Of a stretch of 64,000 nt of DNA, positions 50,063 through 58,719 are shown one piece after another. A program made the position numbers and the translations under genes. Every line of letters starts with the position of its first letter. The stretch's first letter is position 1. Source of the DNA: Myceligenerans salitolerans. GTDB taxonomy: Bacteria; Actinomycetota; Actinomycetes; Actinomycetales; Cellulomonadaceae. Below the pieces are notes generated by a model. That model was not told the DNA's origin. It searched no databases and worked only from the letters and a program-made list of their open reading frames with translations. The stretch covers positions 28,632 through 92,631 of the forward strand of contig NZ_JAFMPK010000034.1 of assembly GCF_017349295.1 (NCBI RefSeq), given 5' to 3'.

Positions 50063-50112
50063 GGCTCGTCTCCCGATTCGTGACGACGTCCGTACACGAC
50101 TCAGGTGGGTGA

Positions 50113-50153
50113 GCCTCGCCCGGGCGGGCGTCCTGAGCCCGCCCGGGCGAGGC
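50113..50153. terminator. Integrase terminator hairpin
   Basis: Perfect 17-bp stem GCCTCGCCCGGGCGGGC/GCCCGCCCGGGCGAGGC with a 7-base loop, 10 bp past the integrase stop and upstream of the excisionase-like gene. It should limit read-through from int into xis. Confidence 0.85.
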
Positions 50154-50162
50154 GCGCCGTCG

Positions 50163-51602
50163 TCAGGCCGGGAACGCGATGACGTTCCCGCCCCGGTGCG
50201 CCTCGTCCAGTGCCGCCATGCGCTCGGCGAGTCGGGCGTCGCCGGTGTCGGTCGCGTGCTGGTAGACCATGGCAGCGGCAACGGTGGAGTGTCCGATCCG
50301 CTTCATCAGCTCGGCCAGCGTCGCGCCGGCCTCGGCGGCACGGGTCGCGGCGAGGTGACGCAGGTCGTGCCACCGGATCTCGGCCGGCATACCCGCGCGC
50401 GCCTTGGCGCGGGAGAACATCTGGGTGCGCTGCGACGCCCGGAGAGGGCGGCCGGTGCTGGTCGTGAAGACCAGGGCGTGCGGGCTGGGGCCGGTGAACT
50501 GGTCGAGGTGCTTGAGGAGCGCTCGGCCGGCGGCGGGTGGCAGGTGCACGGGGCGCTTTCCGGCGTCGGACTTCGGCGGGCCGAACGCCAGCGGCTTCCC
50601 GGTGACGTCCACCAGCGCCTGACGGACTCGCAGCCGAACGCCTCCCGAGCGCGTGCGCTCCACGTCTTGCCGGCGGAGGGCGAACAGCTCACCAGCCCGC
50701 AGCCCAAACCACGCCGAGACGATCACGACCGCGCGATAGCGCTCCGAGCCACCTCGGCAGGCGGCGGCGATCATGTCGACGACGCTGCCCGCGGGGATGA
50801 CGCGCTCAGCGGGGCTGGTCTTGCCGGCGCCTCGGATCGCGCACGGGTTGGCGTCCAGGAGCCGGTCGCGTACGGCGTCGCCGCAGAGCGTGCGGAGCAG
50901 TGCGTAGGCGCGGGCGGCCTGGGTGCGTCCCGTCACCGCCGCCGACTTCTCGGGAGCCTCAGCGGCCGGGGGAGAACCGGCGGCGCGCCACGCCTCCCAG
51001 AGCGCGGCGGGCATGCGGCCTGACTCCTTCACCGGGCGGCCGTTCTGCCGTGCCCACGCGCGCACGTGCTGCGCCTCGGACGGTCCGAATCCCCCGGCGA
51101 GCCATTCGTCGGCGGACTTGGCCGTGGCCACCTTCAGCGCCGCGTACCACTCGCTGACGACGCCGTGCGAGATCGAGCGGGGCGGGTAGGTGCTCAGGTC
51201 GCTCTGGCGTCCGGTGCCGGGCACGTCCAGGGGGGTGGGGATCCATCGGCGCAGCAGGTCGTCGTACCTGCTGCGGGTGGTGTCCTTGAGCTCGCGGATC
51301 GCGAGCCAGCGTGGCGCGTACTCGCCCAGGGCGATCTCGCCGGTCTCTGGTTCTCGGTAGGTGCCGCGGTGGACGTCGGCGAGGACCTTGGCCAGGGCAG
51401 CGGCCGCGGCGTCGTAAGTGTCGAACGTCCCGACCGGTCGGCGCTTCTTGTCCGGGCCGGTGTACCGGGCCTGGAAGCGGCCCGGCCGCGTCTCCCGGAT
51501 GTTGCCGTACGCGGCACGCCGGGTTCGTCGTGGCGCTCTCACGTCTCCAGGCGTGGACGCGGCGCCGTGGCGAGCGGGCGCGATTGCGGGGGAGTCGGAC
51601 AT
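50163..51602 (-). CDS. int: Tyrosine site-specific integrase
   Basis: 479 residues. N-terminal AP2-like arm-binding region (RRAAYGNIRETRPGRFQARYTGPDKKRRPVGTF), core-binding SAM-like domain with an unusual long insert (about 125-250, including SYPPRSISHGVV and AEAPEKSAAVTG), and catalytic domain: Arg in WFGLRAGELFALR, Lys in GPPKSDAGKRPVHL, HDLRH box, GHST, Tyr in AMVYQHAT. All catalytic residues are present. Lies against the intact tRNA-Gly, the usual position for tRNA-targeting integrases, reading away from it. Confidence 0.95.
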   Translation of the reverse strand: MSDSPAIAPARHGAASTPGDVRAPRRTRRAAYGNIRETRPGRFQARYTGPDKKRRPVGTFDTYDAAAAALAKVLADVHRGTYREPETGEIALGEYAPRWLAIRELKDTTRSRYDDLLRRWIPTPLDVPGTGRQSDLSTYPPRSISHGVVSEWYAALKVATAKSADEWLAGGFGPSEAQHVRAWARQNGRPVKESGRMPAALWEAWRAAGSPPAAEAPEKSAAVTGRTQAARAYALLRTLCGDAVRDRLLDANPCAIRGAGKTSPAERVIPAGSVVDMIAAACRGGSERYRAVVIVSAWFGLRAGELFALRRQDVERTRSGGVRLRVRQALVDVTGKPLAFGPPKSDAGKRPVHLPPAAGRALLKHLDQFTGPSPHALVFTTSTGRPLRASQRTQMFSRAKARAGMPAEIRWHDLRHLAATRAAEAGATLAELMKRIGHSTVAAAMVYQHATDTGDARLAERMAALDEAHRGGNVIAFPA

Positions 51603-51639
51603 CGTCGTGCTCCTGCTCCTGCCCCAGCCGTCACAGACT

Positions 51640-51659
51640 TAGGGCATATACGGGCACGG
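51640..51659 (+). repeat. Subterminal motif, right copy
   Basis: TAGGGCATATACGGGCACGG; same orientation as and 18/20 identical to 42211-42230. Sits between the integrase start and attR, overlapping the likely int promoter. Confidence 0.5.
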
Positions 51660-51689
51660 AGAAGAGGTTCCAAGCCCCGCGGAGCACGC

Positions 51690-51726
51690 GACGGGCAGGT
51701 CAGAAATAGCCTCTGACCTGCCCGTC
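51690..51726 (-). terminator. Element-supplied terminator downstream of tRNA-Gly
   Basis: Perfect 15-bp stem GACGGGCAGGTCAGA/TCTGACCTGCCCGTC with a 7-base loop, starting 9 bp past the tRNA 3' end. It resembles the chromosomal hairpin at 41987-42018 in sequence and spacing. Confidence 0.75.
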
Positions 51727-51734
51727 CGCATCGT

Positions 51735-51778
51735 GAGCGGGCGACGGGAATCGAACCCGCGTAATCAGTTTGGAAGAC
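51735..51778. repeat. Right attachment site inside tRNA-Gly
   Basis: 44 bp identical to 42028-42071, covering the tRNA 3' part from the anticodon loop to one base past the discriminator. Crossover restores a full tRNA. Confidence 0.93.
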
Positions 51779-51806
51779 TGAGGCTCTACCATTGAGCTAC
51801 GCCCGC
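51736..51806 (-). tRNA. tRNA-Gly (anticodon TCC)
   Basis: 71 bases. Acceptor GCGGGCG/CGCCCGC with discriminator T; D arm GCTC-AATGGTA-GAGC; anticodon arm TCAGT-CTTCCAA-ACTGA giving TCC; T arm GCGGG-TTCGATT-CCCGT. CCA not encoded. Serves as integration site for the element. Confidence 0.97.
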
Positions 51807-52039
51807 ATCGGTCCTGACGACGGTATGTGCCATGGTTGGGGCAACCCCTCCGAGCGCACCGTCCGTCGTCGAACCGCGGGCTCACGATAGCAAACCTCGG
51901 CGGGCTCGTGCGGCCTCGACCCGGACGACCGGTCAGAGTGTTCGGACTTCCGTCGAAGGACGGTCCCGGCGGCTCGGCGTCCTCGTGATCCTGACCAGTG
52001 GCACTACACTTGCTCTCGCCCGGCCACGGCGGGGCTGTA

Positions 52040-52113
52040 CGGGGTGTGGCGCAGCTTGGTAGCGCATCTGCTTTGGGAGCAGAGGGTCGCAGGTTCAAAT
52101 CCTGTCACCCCGA
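52040..52113 (+). tRNA. tRNA-Pro (anticodon TGG)
   Basis: 74 bases. Acceptor CGGGGTG/CACCCCG with discriminator A; anticodon arm TCTGC-TTTGGGA-GCAGA giving TGG; T arm with GGTTCAAATCC. CCA not encoded. Divergent from tRNA-Gly; an integrase remnant follows it. Confidence 0.97.
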
Positions 52114-52121
52114 CTCACGGG

Positions 52122-52146
52122 CCGCGGAAACTCAAGGTTTCCGCGG
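52122..52146 (+). terminator. tRNA-Pro terminator
   Basis: 10-bp perfect stem CCGCGGAAAC/GTTTCCGCGG with a 5-base loop, followed by TCTTT, 8 bp after the tRNA. Confidence 0.85.
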
Positions 52147-52193
52147 TCTTTGGAGTCTGAGGACTTGATCTACTGTCCAGAAACTGTCTTTAA

Positions 52194-52824
52194 CGGACAC
52201 TGCCCGTCCGGCCCCGATCAGGCGGCCGGCCCCTGCTGACCGAGGACATCCGTGCGATCGTCGCCCGGATCGACACGGGCGCCGCGTTCGGTGCCCGTGA
52301 TCGCGCGGTGATCTTGCTCGGCTTCGCCGGGGCGCTGCGCCGCTCGGAGCTGGCCGCACTGACCCTGGCCGACCTCGAGTTCAAGCCAGGCGGCGTGCTC
52401 GTGACGGTGCGGCGTTCCAAGACCAACTCCGGCGGCGAGGGGCAGGTCGTCGCGGTGGCGACCGGCGAACAGGCGGACACCTGTCGGGTCGGCGCCGTGC
52501 TGTTGTGGCTGAAGGTTCGCGGCACCGACCCGGGCGGGTTGTTCACCCGTGCGAGCCGGCGGCGTCGTGACCGCCCACCCGGTCGACGGCAAGACGATCT
52601 GCCGCGTGGTTGCCAGCCGCGCCCGGTAAGCCGGCATCGCCGGGAAACACATCTCCGCCCACTCGTTGCGGGCGGGCCACGCCACTACCGCTGCGCAGGC
52701 CGGGGCTTCGGTCGACAGGATCGCCGCCCAGACTCGGCACCGCAGCACCTCGGTTCTGGTGCAGTACTACATCCGCCCCATCGACGCGCTTGCCAACACC
52801 ACCAGCCGTGACCTCGGCCTGTGA
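52194..52824 (+). pseudogene. Decayed tyrosine recombinase
   Basis: Lacks the N-terminal domain and begins abruptly as RPLLTEDIRAIVARIDTGAAFGARDRAVILLGFAGALRRSEL (with the catalytic Arg). After GGLFTRASR the frame shifts near 52560 to VVTAHPVDGKTICRVVASRAR, then an in-frame TAA (52627-52629), then [40 protein letters not shown] with the His, Arg and Tyr residues. At least three lesions, so non-functional. Remnant of an older element at tRNA-Pro. Confidence 0.88.
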
Positions 52825-52897
52825 CGTCGACTCGTTCTTCCTGAGGGGGAACCACGACGTTGTCTCGAACGTCTGGATCACTCCGCTCGTCGTGGTG

Positions 52898-54331
52898 TCA
52901 TCGCCATGCGGTCAGCAGGTCGTCGGCTGTCCAGGCGAGGTCGAAGTTGGCGTCGTCGTCTGCACCGGCAGGACACACTCCCACGGCGGCAGTGTTCTCC
53001 GTTGCACCTGGGACGGACCTGCTATCGGCAAGCAGTTGTCCAGCATCTCGCGAGGTGAGCGGCTTGTCCGCTCGCCACTTGATCGTGCCGGTGAAGCTGA
53101 TGCTGTGCGCCGGACGGTCGTCGGCGCCGACAAGGTCGACCTCCGGGCGGTTCGTGCGTGGCCACCAGTTGCCGACGACCTTGACGTCCGGCCAGGGGGT
53201 GCTCGGTGCCAGCCGCCAGACTGCCTCCCGCACGACGGGCTCGACAGCGCGTCCTCTCCAGGCCGGGTAGCCGCTGAGCACTCGTGCATGTGCGATGTCA
53301 CCGCGCCCGGCGTCGATCTCGTTGAGGTGCGGTTCGACGAAGGCGAGCCAGAACCGCAGAGCCGGGTCGTCGATGCGATAGCGGCGGTCCTTGGGTGCCT
53401 TCTTCATCGAGAGCGGCTCGTCGAAGGCGACGACCCGCTTGGCTCTGAGCATGTGCAGGGTGCGGGACAGGGATGTGGCAGGAATCGGATCGAGGCTTGT
53501 GGCTGCCTGCTGTACTGCTGAAAACGTCCTCTCGCCCCGGCCTCCGATGGCGGTGAGTACTCGTCTGGCCAGGGACGTCTCGCTGAATTCTGATTCGAGG
53601 ATACGTAGGCCATTGACTACCAGCGCGGTGGACGAGTCGTCGACCGCGGCACGCAGGAAGTCATCGAGGGTCATCCCGTGTTCCCATGCTTCCGCGACGA
53701 GGGGTTGACCGCCGGTGATCAGGTGTGCGTCGAAGGCGTCCATCCCCGAGGTTCCGGTGAGTTCTGCGACGTCGCGTGGGTTGAGGGCGCGCAGCACCAT
53801 CTCGGCGGCGCGGCCGTGGAATGGCTGATCGTGCCGGGTGAGACTTTCCATCATGGACAGGTCGCTGCCGAGCAGCAGGAGGAGGACCGGCTTGCGTGAC
53901 AGGGTGAGGTCCCATGCGCGCTGCAGTTCCCCGGCGCCGCCCGCGAAGCCTTCGAGCAGCCAGGGGAGTTCGTCGATCACGACGATCGATGGTGAGTCGT
54001 CCGGGAGGGCGAGTGCGAGTACCTGGAGTGCTGCCGACAGGGTCGTGGGTTGGATGCCGTGTGCACTGGCCGAGCCCGGGAGGGAGGAGTCGACGACTGC
54101 GTCGCGGAGATGCTGCAGGTCCTCGAGCGGCGGAGTGTTGCGCGATGCCTGGAAGTGGACGTACGGGAGTGCGGCTCGTCGCACGAACTCGCCGGCGAGA
54201 CGGGACTTGCCGACGCGCCTTCGGCCGCGAATCATCACTGCGGTGCCACGGTCCAGACGCGTACCGCGCAGGACCTTGTCCAGGTGCTTTTGCAGCGCTG
54301 CGAGCTCTCGGGTGCGACCGACGAACGCCAT
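52898..54331 (-). CDS. Archaeal-type AAA ATPase with C-terminal DUF234
   Basis: 477 residues. Starts MAFVGRTRELAALQKHL. Walker A RGRRRVGKSRLAGEF (about 34-48), Walker B SIVVIDELPWLLEGF (about 122-136), sensor-like LLLLLGSDLSMM. Winged helix in the middle (about 275-330), then DUF234 (about 340-440) with EVDLVGADDRPAHSISFTGTIKW, reminiscent of a PD-(D/E)xK core. Such ATPase-DUF234 proteins are widespread, often laterally transferred, and unassigned in function; defence or stress roles are suspected. Located just beyond two tRNA integration sites. Confidence 0.85.
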   Translation of the reverse strand: MAFVGRTRELAALQKHLDKVLRGTRLDRGTAVMIRGRRRVGKSRLAGEFVRRAALPYVHFQASRNTPPLEDLQHLRDAVVDSSLPGSASAHGIQPTTLSAALQVLALALPDDSPSIVVIDELPWLLEGFAGGAGELQRAWDLTLSRKPVLLLLLGSDLSMMESLTRHDQPFHGRAAEMVLRALNPRDVAELTGTSGMDAFDAHLITGGQPLVAEAWEHGMTLDDFLRAAVDDSSTALVVNGLRILESEFSETSLARRVLTAIGGRGERTFSAVQQAATSLDPIPATSLSRTLHMLRAKRVVAFDEPLSMKKAPKDRRYRIDDPALRFWLAFVEPHLNEIDAGRGDIAHARVLSGYPAWRGRAVEPVVREAVWRLAPSTPWPDVKVVGNWWPRTNRPEVDLVGADDRPAHSISFTGTIKWRADKPLTSRDAGQLLADSRSVPGATENTAAVGVCPAGADDDANFDLAWTADDLLTAWR

Positions 54332-54356
54332 GGTGCTCTAGGCCTTCCTCTCTTGA

Positions 54357-54376
54357 AACTTCCAGGTTTGGAAGTT
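54357..54376. promoter_or_regulatory. 20-bp palindrome upstream of the ATPase gene
   Basis: AACTTCCA-GGTT-TGGAAGTT, perfect 8-bp arms, 26-45 bp ahead of the ATPase start. The A/T-rich sequence contrasts with its surroundings. Probably an operator or a promoter-region hairpin. Confidence 0.55.
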
Positions 54377-54680
54377 CCAAGACTGAAAGTACCGATGTCG
54401 GCGGGATCGCGCGAGCCGCGATGTCGTCGTCGTACACCTCCAGCGGCCCGGGCGAATGCGCGGCCGCCCACCAGGACACTGCATCCGAACCCGGTCGAGT
54501 ACCGGCTTGAACTGCGGGCTGTCACCACGGTGAGCAGCTTCTCGGGCCCGCGGCGTTCAGCGGGCCTCGTGGTCGGCAGACCGAATGGCTGACGCGAAGG
54601 GATGCGAATTCCTGCACCTCGCCCACTTCCGGCCCCGTGTGGCTCGTATACCGTTACTCGTCCGTTATAGTAGGCCTGCC
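54377..54680. other. Gene-free stretch upstream of the small exported protein
   Basis: No open frame with protein-like composition on either strand. Only a TATAGT hexamer (54666-54671) at the right end stands out, a likely -10 for the gene at 54681. Confidence 0.45.
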
Positions 54681-55133
54681 ATGAACGTGACTCGTCGCCC
54701 CCGCTCGCTGCTTGCCGGCTCCCGGCGCGGGGTGACGACGGTGACGACGTTCGTACTCCTCGTTCTGACGGTCGTGGGCGCTGCTCTGACGTGCGACGTT
54801 CACGCGAACGAGCACGCGCACGACGTCGGACAGCTCTATGGTGCCGCTGAGTCGCACGGCAGAGGTGCGGCGCAGGCCACATACGACGTGGCGATTGACG
54901 ATGTCGACACCGTTGCGCCCGTCGGCGGTGGTTCTCCCGGCTGCTCCGACCACGACACCGTCACGGCGCAGTCCTTTCCGCTCTCGCCGCCACCACCGGT
55001 TTTGGCAACCATGCCGGAACGCACCGCCTTTCGGCTGGCACCCGTCCTGGTGCGCCTGGACCATCGGCCGGCCTCCGGAGTGGCCGCTGCGAGGGCTCCT
55101 TCCCTGCACGCCCTGGGGATCTCCCGGACGTAG
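54681..55133 (+). CDS. Small exported or membrane-anchored protein
   Basis: 150 residues. Basic start MNVTRRPRSLLAGSRRG, one hydrophobic helix (TTVTTFVLLVLTVVGAALTCDV), then a His/Asp- and Pro-rich polar region (ANEHAHDVG, GCSDHDTVTAQ, PLSPPPPVL). It may be related to short DUF6153-like actinobacterial membrane proteins, but I cannot confirm. The TATAGT lies 9 bases before the ATG, so near-leaderless. Precedes an NlpC/P60 gene by 103 bp. Confidence 0.6.
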   Translation: MNVTRRPRSLLAGSRRGVTTVTTFVLLVLTVVGAALTCDVHANEHAHDVGQLYGAAESHGRGAAQATYDVAIDDVDTVAPVGGGSPGCSDHDTVTAQSFPLSPPPPVLATMPERTAFRLAPVLVRLDHRPASGVAAARAPSLHALGISRT

Positions 55134-55236
55134 AAGCACCCGACCCGTCGCCGCCCCACCCGGGCGTCGACCGCTTCGGCGCGCCCCGGAACGGGGACGC
55201 GCATGCTTCTACTCCGATCGGAAAGGCCCCTGATTC

Positions 55237-56082
55237 ATGGAGCGCAATTTCAGCACGACCACGACGTCGCAGGTTCGCGGTCGTCACCGGGCGGTACGAC
55301 GCCCCGCCCTGGCCCACGTCGCCAGAGCCGCCACCCAGCAGGCCGCCGGCTTCGCCGACCGCACCGCCATGGCCGCCGCGGCCGGATCCGGCGTACTGCT
55401 GTCCCTGATCGCCGCCCCTGCCCAGGCGGCGACAAACGCCGAGTCGGTCAACACCTCGGTGTCCGGCGCATCGGTCAACGGTGCGTTCGGCGCGATCGAC
55501 CTCCAAGCCCTGACCACCCAGGCCCGTCAGGTGGTCGACGCCGCACCCGTGGTGGCCGTTGCCCCCGACACGAAGCTCAAGGTCGAGAACGCCGCGGTAG
55601 CTGTGGTTCCGGCCGTGGAGACCGAGGCCTATCAGGCGCAGCTTGCCGCCGAAGCAGAAGCCGCGGCCGCCGAGGCGGAGGCCGCAGCCGCGGCCGAGGC
55701 GGCGGCTGAAACCGCTGCTGCGGTCGCTGCAGACATCCCCGCCTCCGCCGCGGGTTCCGCGGTGCTGGAGGTGGCGATGCGGTACCTCGGCGTGCCGTAC
55801 GTCTGGGGCGGATCGACCCCATCGGGATTCGACTGCTCCGGATTCACGTCGTACGTGTACGCGCAGGTCGGGGTCAGTCTTCCCCGAACATCCTCCGAGC
55901 AGCGATACGCGGGAACCGAGGTGCCCTTCTCCCAGGCGCAGCCGGGTGACCTCCTCTGGTCACCCGGCCACATCGCGATCTACGCCGGCGATGGCATGCA
56001 GATCGAGGCTCCTGTCCCGGGCAAGACCGTCCGATACACCCAGATCTGGCAGTCCAACCCCATCGTCCTGCGCGTCGGCTGA
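55237..56082 (+). CDS. Exported NlpC/P60 peptidoglycan endopeptidase
   Basis: 281 residues. Long N-region then a signal helix (AAAAGSGVLLSLIAAPAQAA, cut near 66). An Ala/Glu-rich coiled-coil-like stretch (about 125-165) leads to the C-terminal NlpC/P60 domain: AMRYLGVPYVWGGSTPSGFDCSGFTSYVYAQ with the catalytic Cys, GDLLWSPGHIAIYAGDG with the catalytic His. Cleaves stem peptides in the cell wall; probably in growth or separation. ATG at 55237 with GGAAAGG. Confidence 0.93.
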   Translation: MERNFSTTTTSQVRGRHRAVRRPALAHVARAATQQAAGFADRTAMAAAAGSGVLLSLIAAPAQAATNAESVNTSVSGASVNGAFGAIDLQALTTQARQVVDAAPVVAVAPDTKLKVENAAVAVVPAVETEAYQAQLAAEAEAAAAEAEAAAAAEAAAETAAAVAADIPASAAGSAVLEVAMRYLGVPYVWGGSTPSGFDCSGFTSYVYAQVGVSLPRTSSEQRYAGTEVPFSQAQPGDLLWSPGHIAIYAGDGMQIEAPVPGKTVRYTQIWQSNPIVLRVG

Positions 56083-56086
56083 GAAC

Positions 56087-56122
56087 CGCCCGGGGCGAGG
56101 GACACCACCCTCGCTCCGGGCG
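56087..56122. terminator. Terminator after NlpC/P60 gene
   Basis: 15-bp stem CGCCCGGGGCGAGGG/CCCTCGCTCCGGGCG with one wobble and a 6-base loop, 4 bp past the stop. Confidence 0.85.
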
Positions 56123-56234
56123 CCGCGGCCACAGCTTCGAGACCCGGGCTGAGTTCACCGCTGCCCGCTGCGGCGACCGCGCCCGCGCAGTGCCACCGGC
56201 GACGGCCGGGCGGCTTCGCCGAGGCGCGAGCCCC

Positions 56235-57011
56235 CTACTTGCCCTTGACCTGCGCGGTATGCGTGAGCGTGATCAGACCGAGGCCGCCCACGAGGTTCCC
56301 GGCCGTCGACACGGCGATGTTGACGGCGAGGTCCGTGTAGGTCACGGAGCCGGTGTGCCATACCCCGAACAGCAGGTGGAGCGCCGAGACGACGACGTGG
56401 TCGAACGGTCCGAGCGCCAGGAAGACACCGACCAGGTAGGCCACGAGGATGCGGGCCGTGGCGGTGTCGACGGCCTTGAGCAGGTACGACAGGAGAGCGA
56501 GCAGCGTTCCTGCCAGGACTGCTCGCGCGAACGTGCCGGAAATCGGCTTGGTGGCGATCTCCTGGGCGATGCCGTCGAGGGCGTGCTCCGAGTTGCCCGG
56601 CATCGCTCCGTCGACGAGGAGCACGCTCAGCAGGACGGCGCCCCCGACGAGGTTGAGCGCGAGGATCCATACCCAGAGCAGGGCGAGGACGCCCCAGACC
56701 TTGCGGCCGCCTTCGGAGATGGCGGCGGCGACCGGGTCGAAGAGGTTCTCGCTGAACAGTTCGGTGCGGCCCACGACGACGAAGACGACCCCGAGGCCGA
56801 AGGCGAGGGCCCCGGCAAGCGTTGCCATCTCGGCACCGAGGGCAGGCTCGACCAGTGCTTCGGTTACTCCCAGGGCGACGATGCCGAAGACGATCGTCAC
56901 GCCGGCGATGAACCCCGTGGTGACGGTCTCCAGACGCGACATCGCCAGCCGTCGCCGGCCCTCCCGCTCCGCGCGGTGGTAGATCTCTTCCGGGTCGGGT
57001 GCGAGAGCCAT
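56235..57011 (-). CDS. Formate/nitrite transporter-family channel
   Basis: 258 residues, six membrane helices. TTGFIAGVTIVFGIVALG and GRTELFSENLFDPVAAAISEGG contain the family's broken-helix and SENL-type motif; NLVGGAVLLSVLL and GNLVGGLGLITLTHTAQ are the repeat pair near the C-terminus. FNT channels pass small monovalent anions (formate, nitrite, hydrosulfide). A cytoplasmic helix (EEIYHRAEREGRRRLA) precedes helix 1. Sits next to a SulP gene, so anion handling is a shared theme. Confidence 0.9.
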   Translation of the reverse strand: MALAPDPEEIYHRAEREGRRRLAMSRLETVTTGFIAGVTIVFGIVALGVTEALVEPALGAEMATLAGALAFGLGVVFVVVGRTELFSENLFDPVAAAISEGGRKVWGVLALLWVWILALNLVGGAVLLSVLLVDGAMPGNSEHALDGIAQEIATKPISGTFARAVLAGTLLALLSYLLKAVDTATARILVAYLVGVFLALGPFDHVVVSALHLLFGVWHTGSVTYTDLAVNIAVSTAGNLVGGLGLITLTHTAQVKGK

Positions 57012-57162
57012 GTCTCGAACGTAACGGCCGTGGCCGGACCGTGCGTGTCAGGAGTTCGACGGCCACCACCCAGAGCACGCCGATCCACAGGCCGGCCCGC
57101 TCCCGCTCGCGACGACTTCGTGCAGCAGGACGTCAGCCGTCGTCGACGGCGGTCCGCCGATC

Positions 57163-58719
57163 TCAGTGGGCGGCGCCGAGCTGTCCGGTGAGGCGGTCGT
57201 AGCGGGTGGTGGTGTCGGGGTTCATGCCGATGATGGTGACGTTCTTGCCCTTGCGTTCGTACTTGGTGCGCACGGCGTCGAGCGCGGCGACGCTGGAGGC
57301 GTCCCACACGTGAGCTTCGGACAGGTCGATGACGATGTTGGTCGGGTCGCCCGTGTAGTCGAACTGGTAGACGAGGTCGTTGGAGGACGCGAAGAACAGC
57401 TCACCCTGGACCGCGTACACCCGCTGGTCGTCCTCGTCGGTGGCGTCCAGGCGGGCGACGGTGGTGAAGTGGGCGACGCGCCGGGCGAACATGACCATGG
57501 CGACCAGGACGCCGGCGATGACGCCGTAGGCGAGGTTGTGCGTGGCGACCGTGACCACGACGGTGACGAGCATGACGGCGGTCTCGGACTTGGGCATGCG
57601 ACGCAGCGTGCCGGGCTGGATGGAGTGCCAGTCGAACGTGCCCACCGAGACCATGATCATGACGGCGACGAGCGCGGCCATGGGGATGATCGCCACGACG
57701 TCGCCCAGGCCGACCACCAGGATCAGCAGGAACACGCCGGCCAGGAAGGTGGAGATACGGGTGCGCGCGCCGGAGGCCTTCACGTTGATCATGGTCTGGC
57801 CGATCATGGCGCAGCCGCCCATGCCGCCGAAGAACCCGGTCACGACGTTCGCCACGCCCTGCCCCCAGGCCTCGCGGGTCTTGTCCGAGTGGGTGTCCGT
57901 GACGTCGTCGACCAGCTTCGCGGTCAGCAGGGACTCCAGGATGCCGACCAGCGCCATCGCCACCGCGTACGGGGCGATGACGCGCAGCGTGTCGAAGGTG
58001 AGGGGCACGTCGGGGAAGAAGAGGGCCGGCAGGGATTCGGGCAGGGCGCCCTCGTCGCCCACGGTCGGCACGGCGATCCCGGCGGCGATGACCACGACGG
58101 TCAGCAGCACGATGGAGACCAGGGGCGCGGGCACGATCTTGGTGAGGCGGGGGAAGAACACCATGATCGCGATGCCGACGGCCACCAGGGGGTAGACGGC
58201 CCAGGGGACGCCGGCCAGGTGCGGGACCTGGGACAGGAAGATGAGGATGGCCAGGGCGTTGACGAAGCCGACCATGACCGACCGCGGGATGAACCGCATC
58301 AGCTTGGCCACCCCCAGCACGCCGAACAGGACCTGCAGGATCCCGGCCAGGATGACCGTGGCGATGAGGTAGTCCATGCCGTGGTCGCGGGCGACGGGCG
58401 CGATGACCAGCGCGATCGCGCCGGTGGCCGCGGAGATCATGGCCGGGCGACCGCCCACGAACGCGATCGTGACCGCCATCGTGAACGACGCGAACAGACC
58501 CACACGCGGGTCCACCCCGGCGATGATCGAGAACGCGATCGCCTCCGGGATCAACGCCAGCGCCACCACCAGACCGGCCAGGACCTCGGTGCGCAGCACA
58601 CGCGGGGAGCGCAGGGCCGCGACGACGTCGTGCCACGACCCGGCCGCCTCAGGGGCGCCGGTCACGGGGACGGGCTTCGGTGCTGGGTCGGGCAGGCTCT
58701 CTCGGATCTCTTGGGACAC
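57163..58719 (-). CDS. SulP-family anion transporter with STAS domain
   Basis: 518 residues from the GTG at 58719 ([12 protein letters not shown]); the frame is open 59 codons further but that part looks like leader. Transmembrane core of about 12-14 helices: [34 protein letters not shown] is the SulP signature; [27 protein letters not shown] follows. C-terminal STAS domain (about 425-510; [38 protein letters not shown]). Probably sulfate or bicarbonate uptake. About 205 bp upstream separate it from the MFS gene; that leader can form a CCTGCCC/GGGCAGG hairpin. Confidence 0.93.
   Translation of the reverse strand: MSQEIRESLPDPAPKPVPVTGAPEAAGSWHDVVAALRSPRVLRTEVLAGLVVALALIPEAIAFSIIAGVDPRVGLFASFTMAVTIAFVGGRPAMISAATGAIALVIAPVARDHGMDYLIATVILAGILQVLFGVLGVAKLMRFIPRSVMVGFVNALAILIFLSQVPHLAGVPWAVYPLVAVGIAIMVFFPRLTKIVPAPLVSIVLLTVVVIAAGIAVPTVGDEGALPESLPALFFPDVPLTFDTLRVIAPYAVAMALVGILESLLTAKLVDDVTDTHSDKTREAWGQGVANVVTGFFGGMGGCAMIGQTMINVKASGARTRISTFLAGVFLLILVVGLGDVVAIIPMAALVAVMIMVSVGTFDWHSIQPGTLRRMPKSETAVMLVTVVVTVATHNLAYGVIAGVLVAMVMFARRVAHFTTVARLDATDEDDQRVYAVQGELFFASSNDLVYQFDYTGDPTNIVIDLSEAHVWDASSVAALDAVRTKYERKGKNVTIIGMNPDTTTRYDRLTGQLGAAH

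Larger units (their letters stand above)
42028..51778. mobile_element. Integrative element of about 9.7 kb in tRNA-Gly(TCC)
   Basis: Bounded by a 44-bp direct repeat made of the tRNA 3' end. It holds a tyrosine integrase next to the intact tRNA, a double-HTH excisionase-like gene and about ten cargo genes of mixed strand and softer GC. No replication, conjugation or phage structural gene is seen, so it is a small genomic island or a satellite that would need help to move. Confidence 0.9.

Noticed and set aside
42028..51778. Prophage
   Set aside because: No capsid, terminase, portal, tail, lysis or replication gene.
55134..55236. Cyclic-di-AMP (ydaO) riboswitch before NlpC/P60
   Set aside because: Common in this context, but the conserved core bases are not visible and the gap of 103 bp is short.
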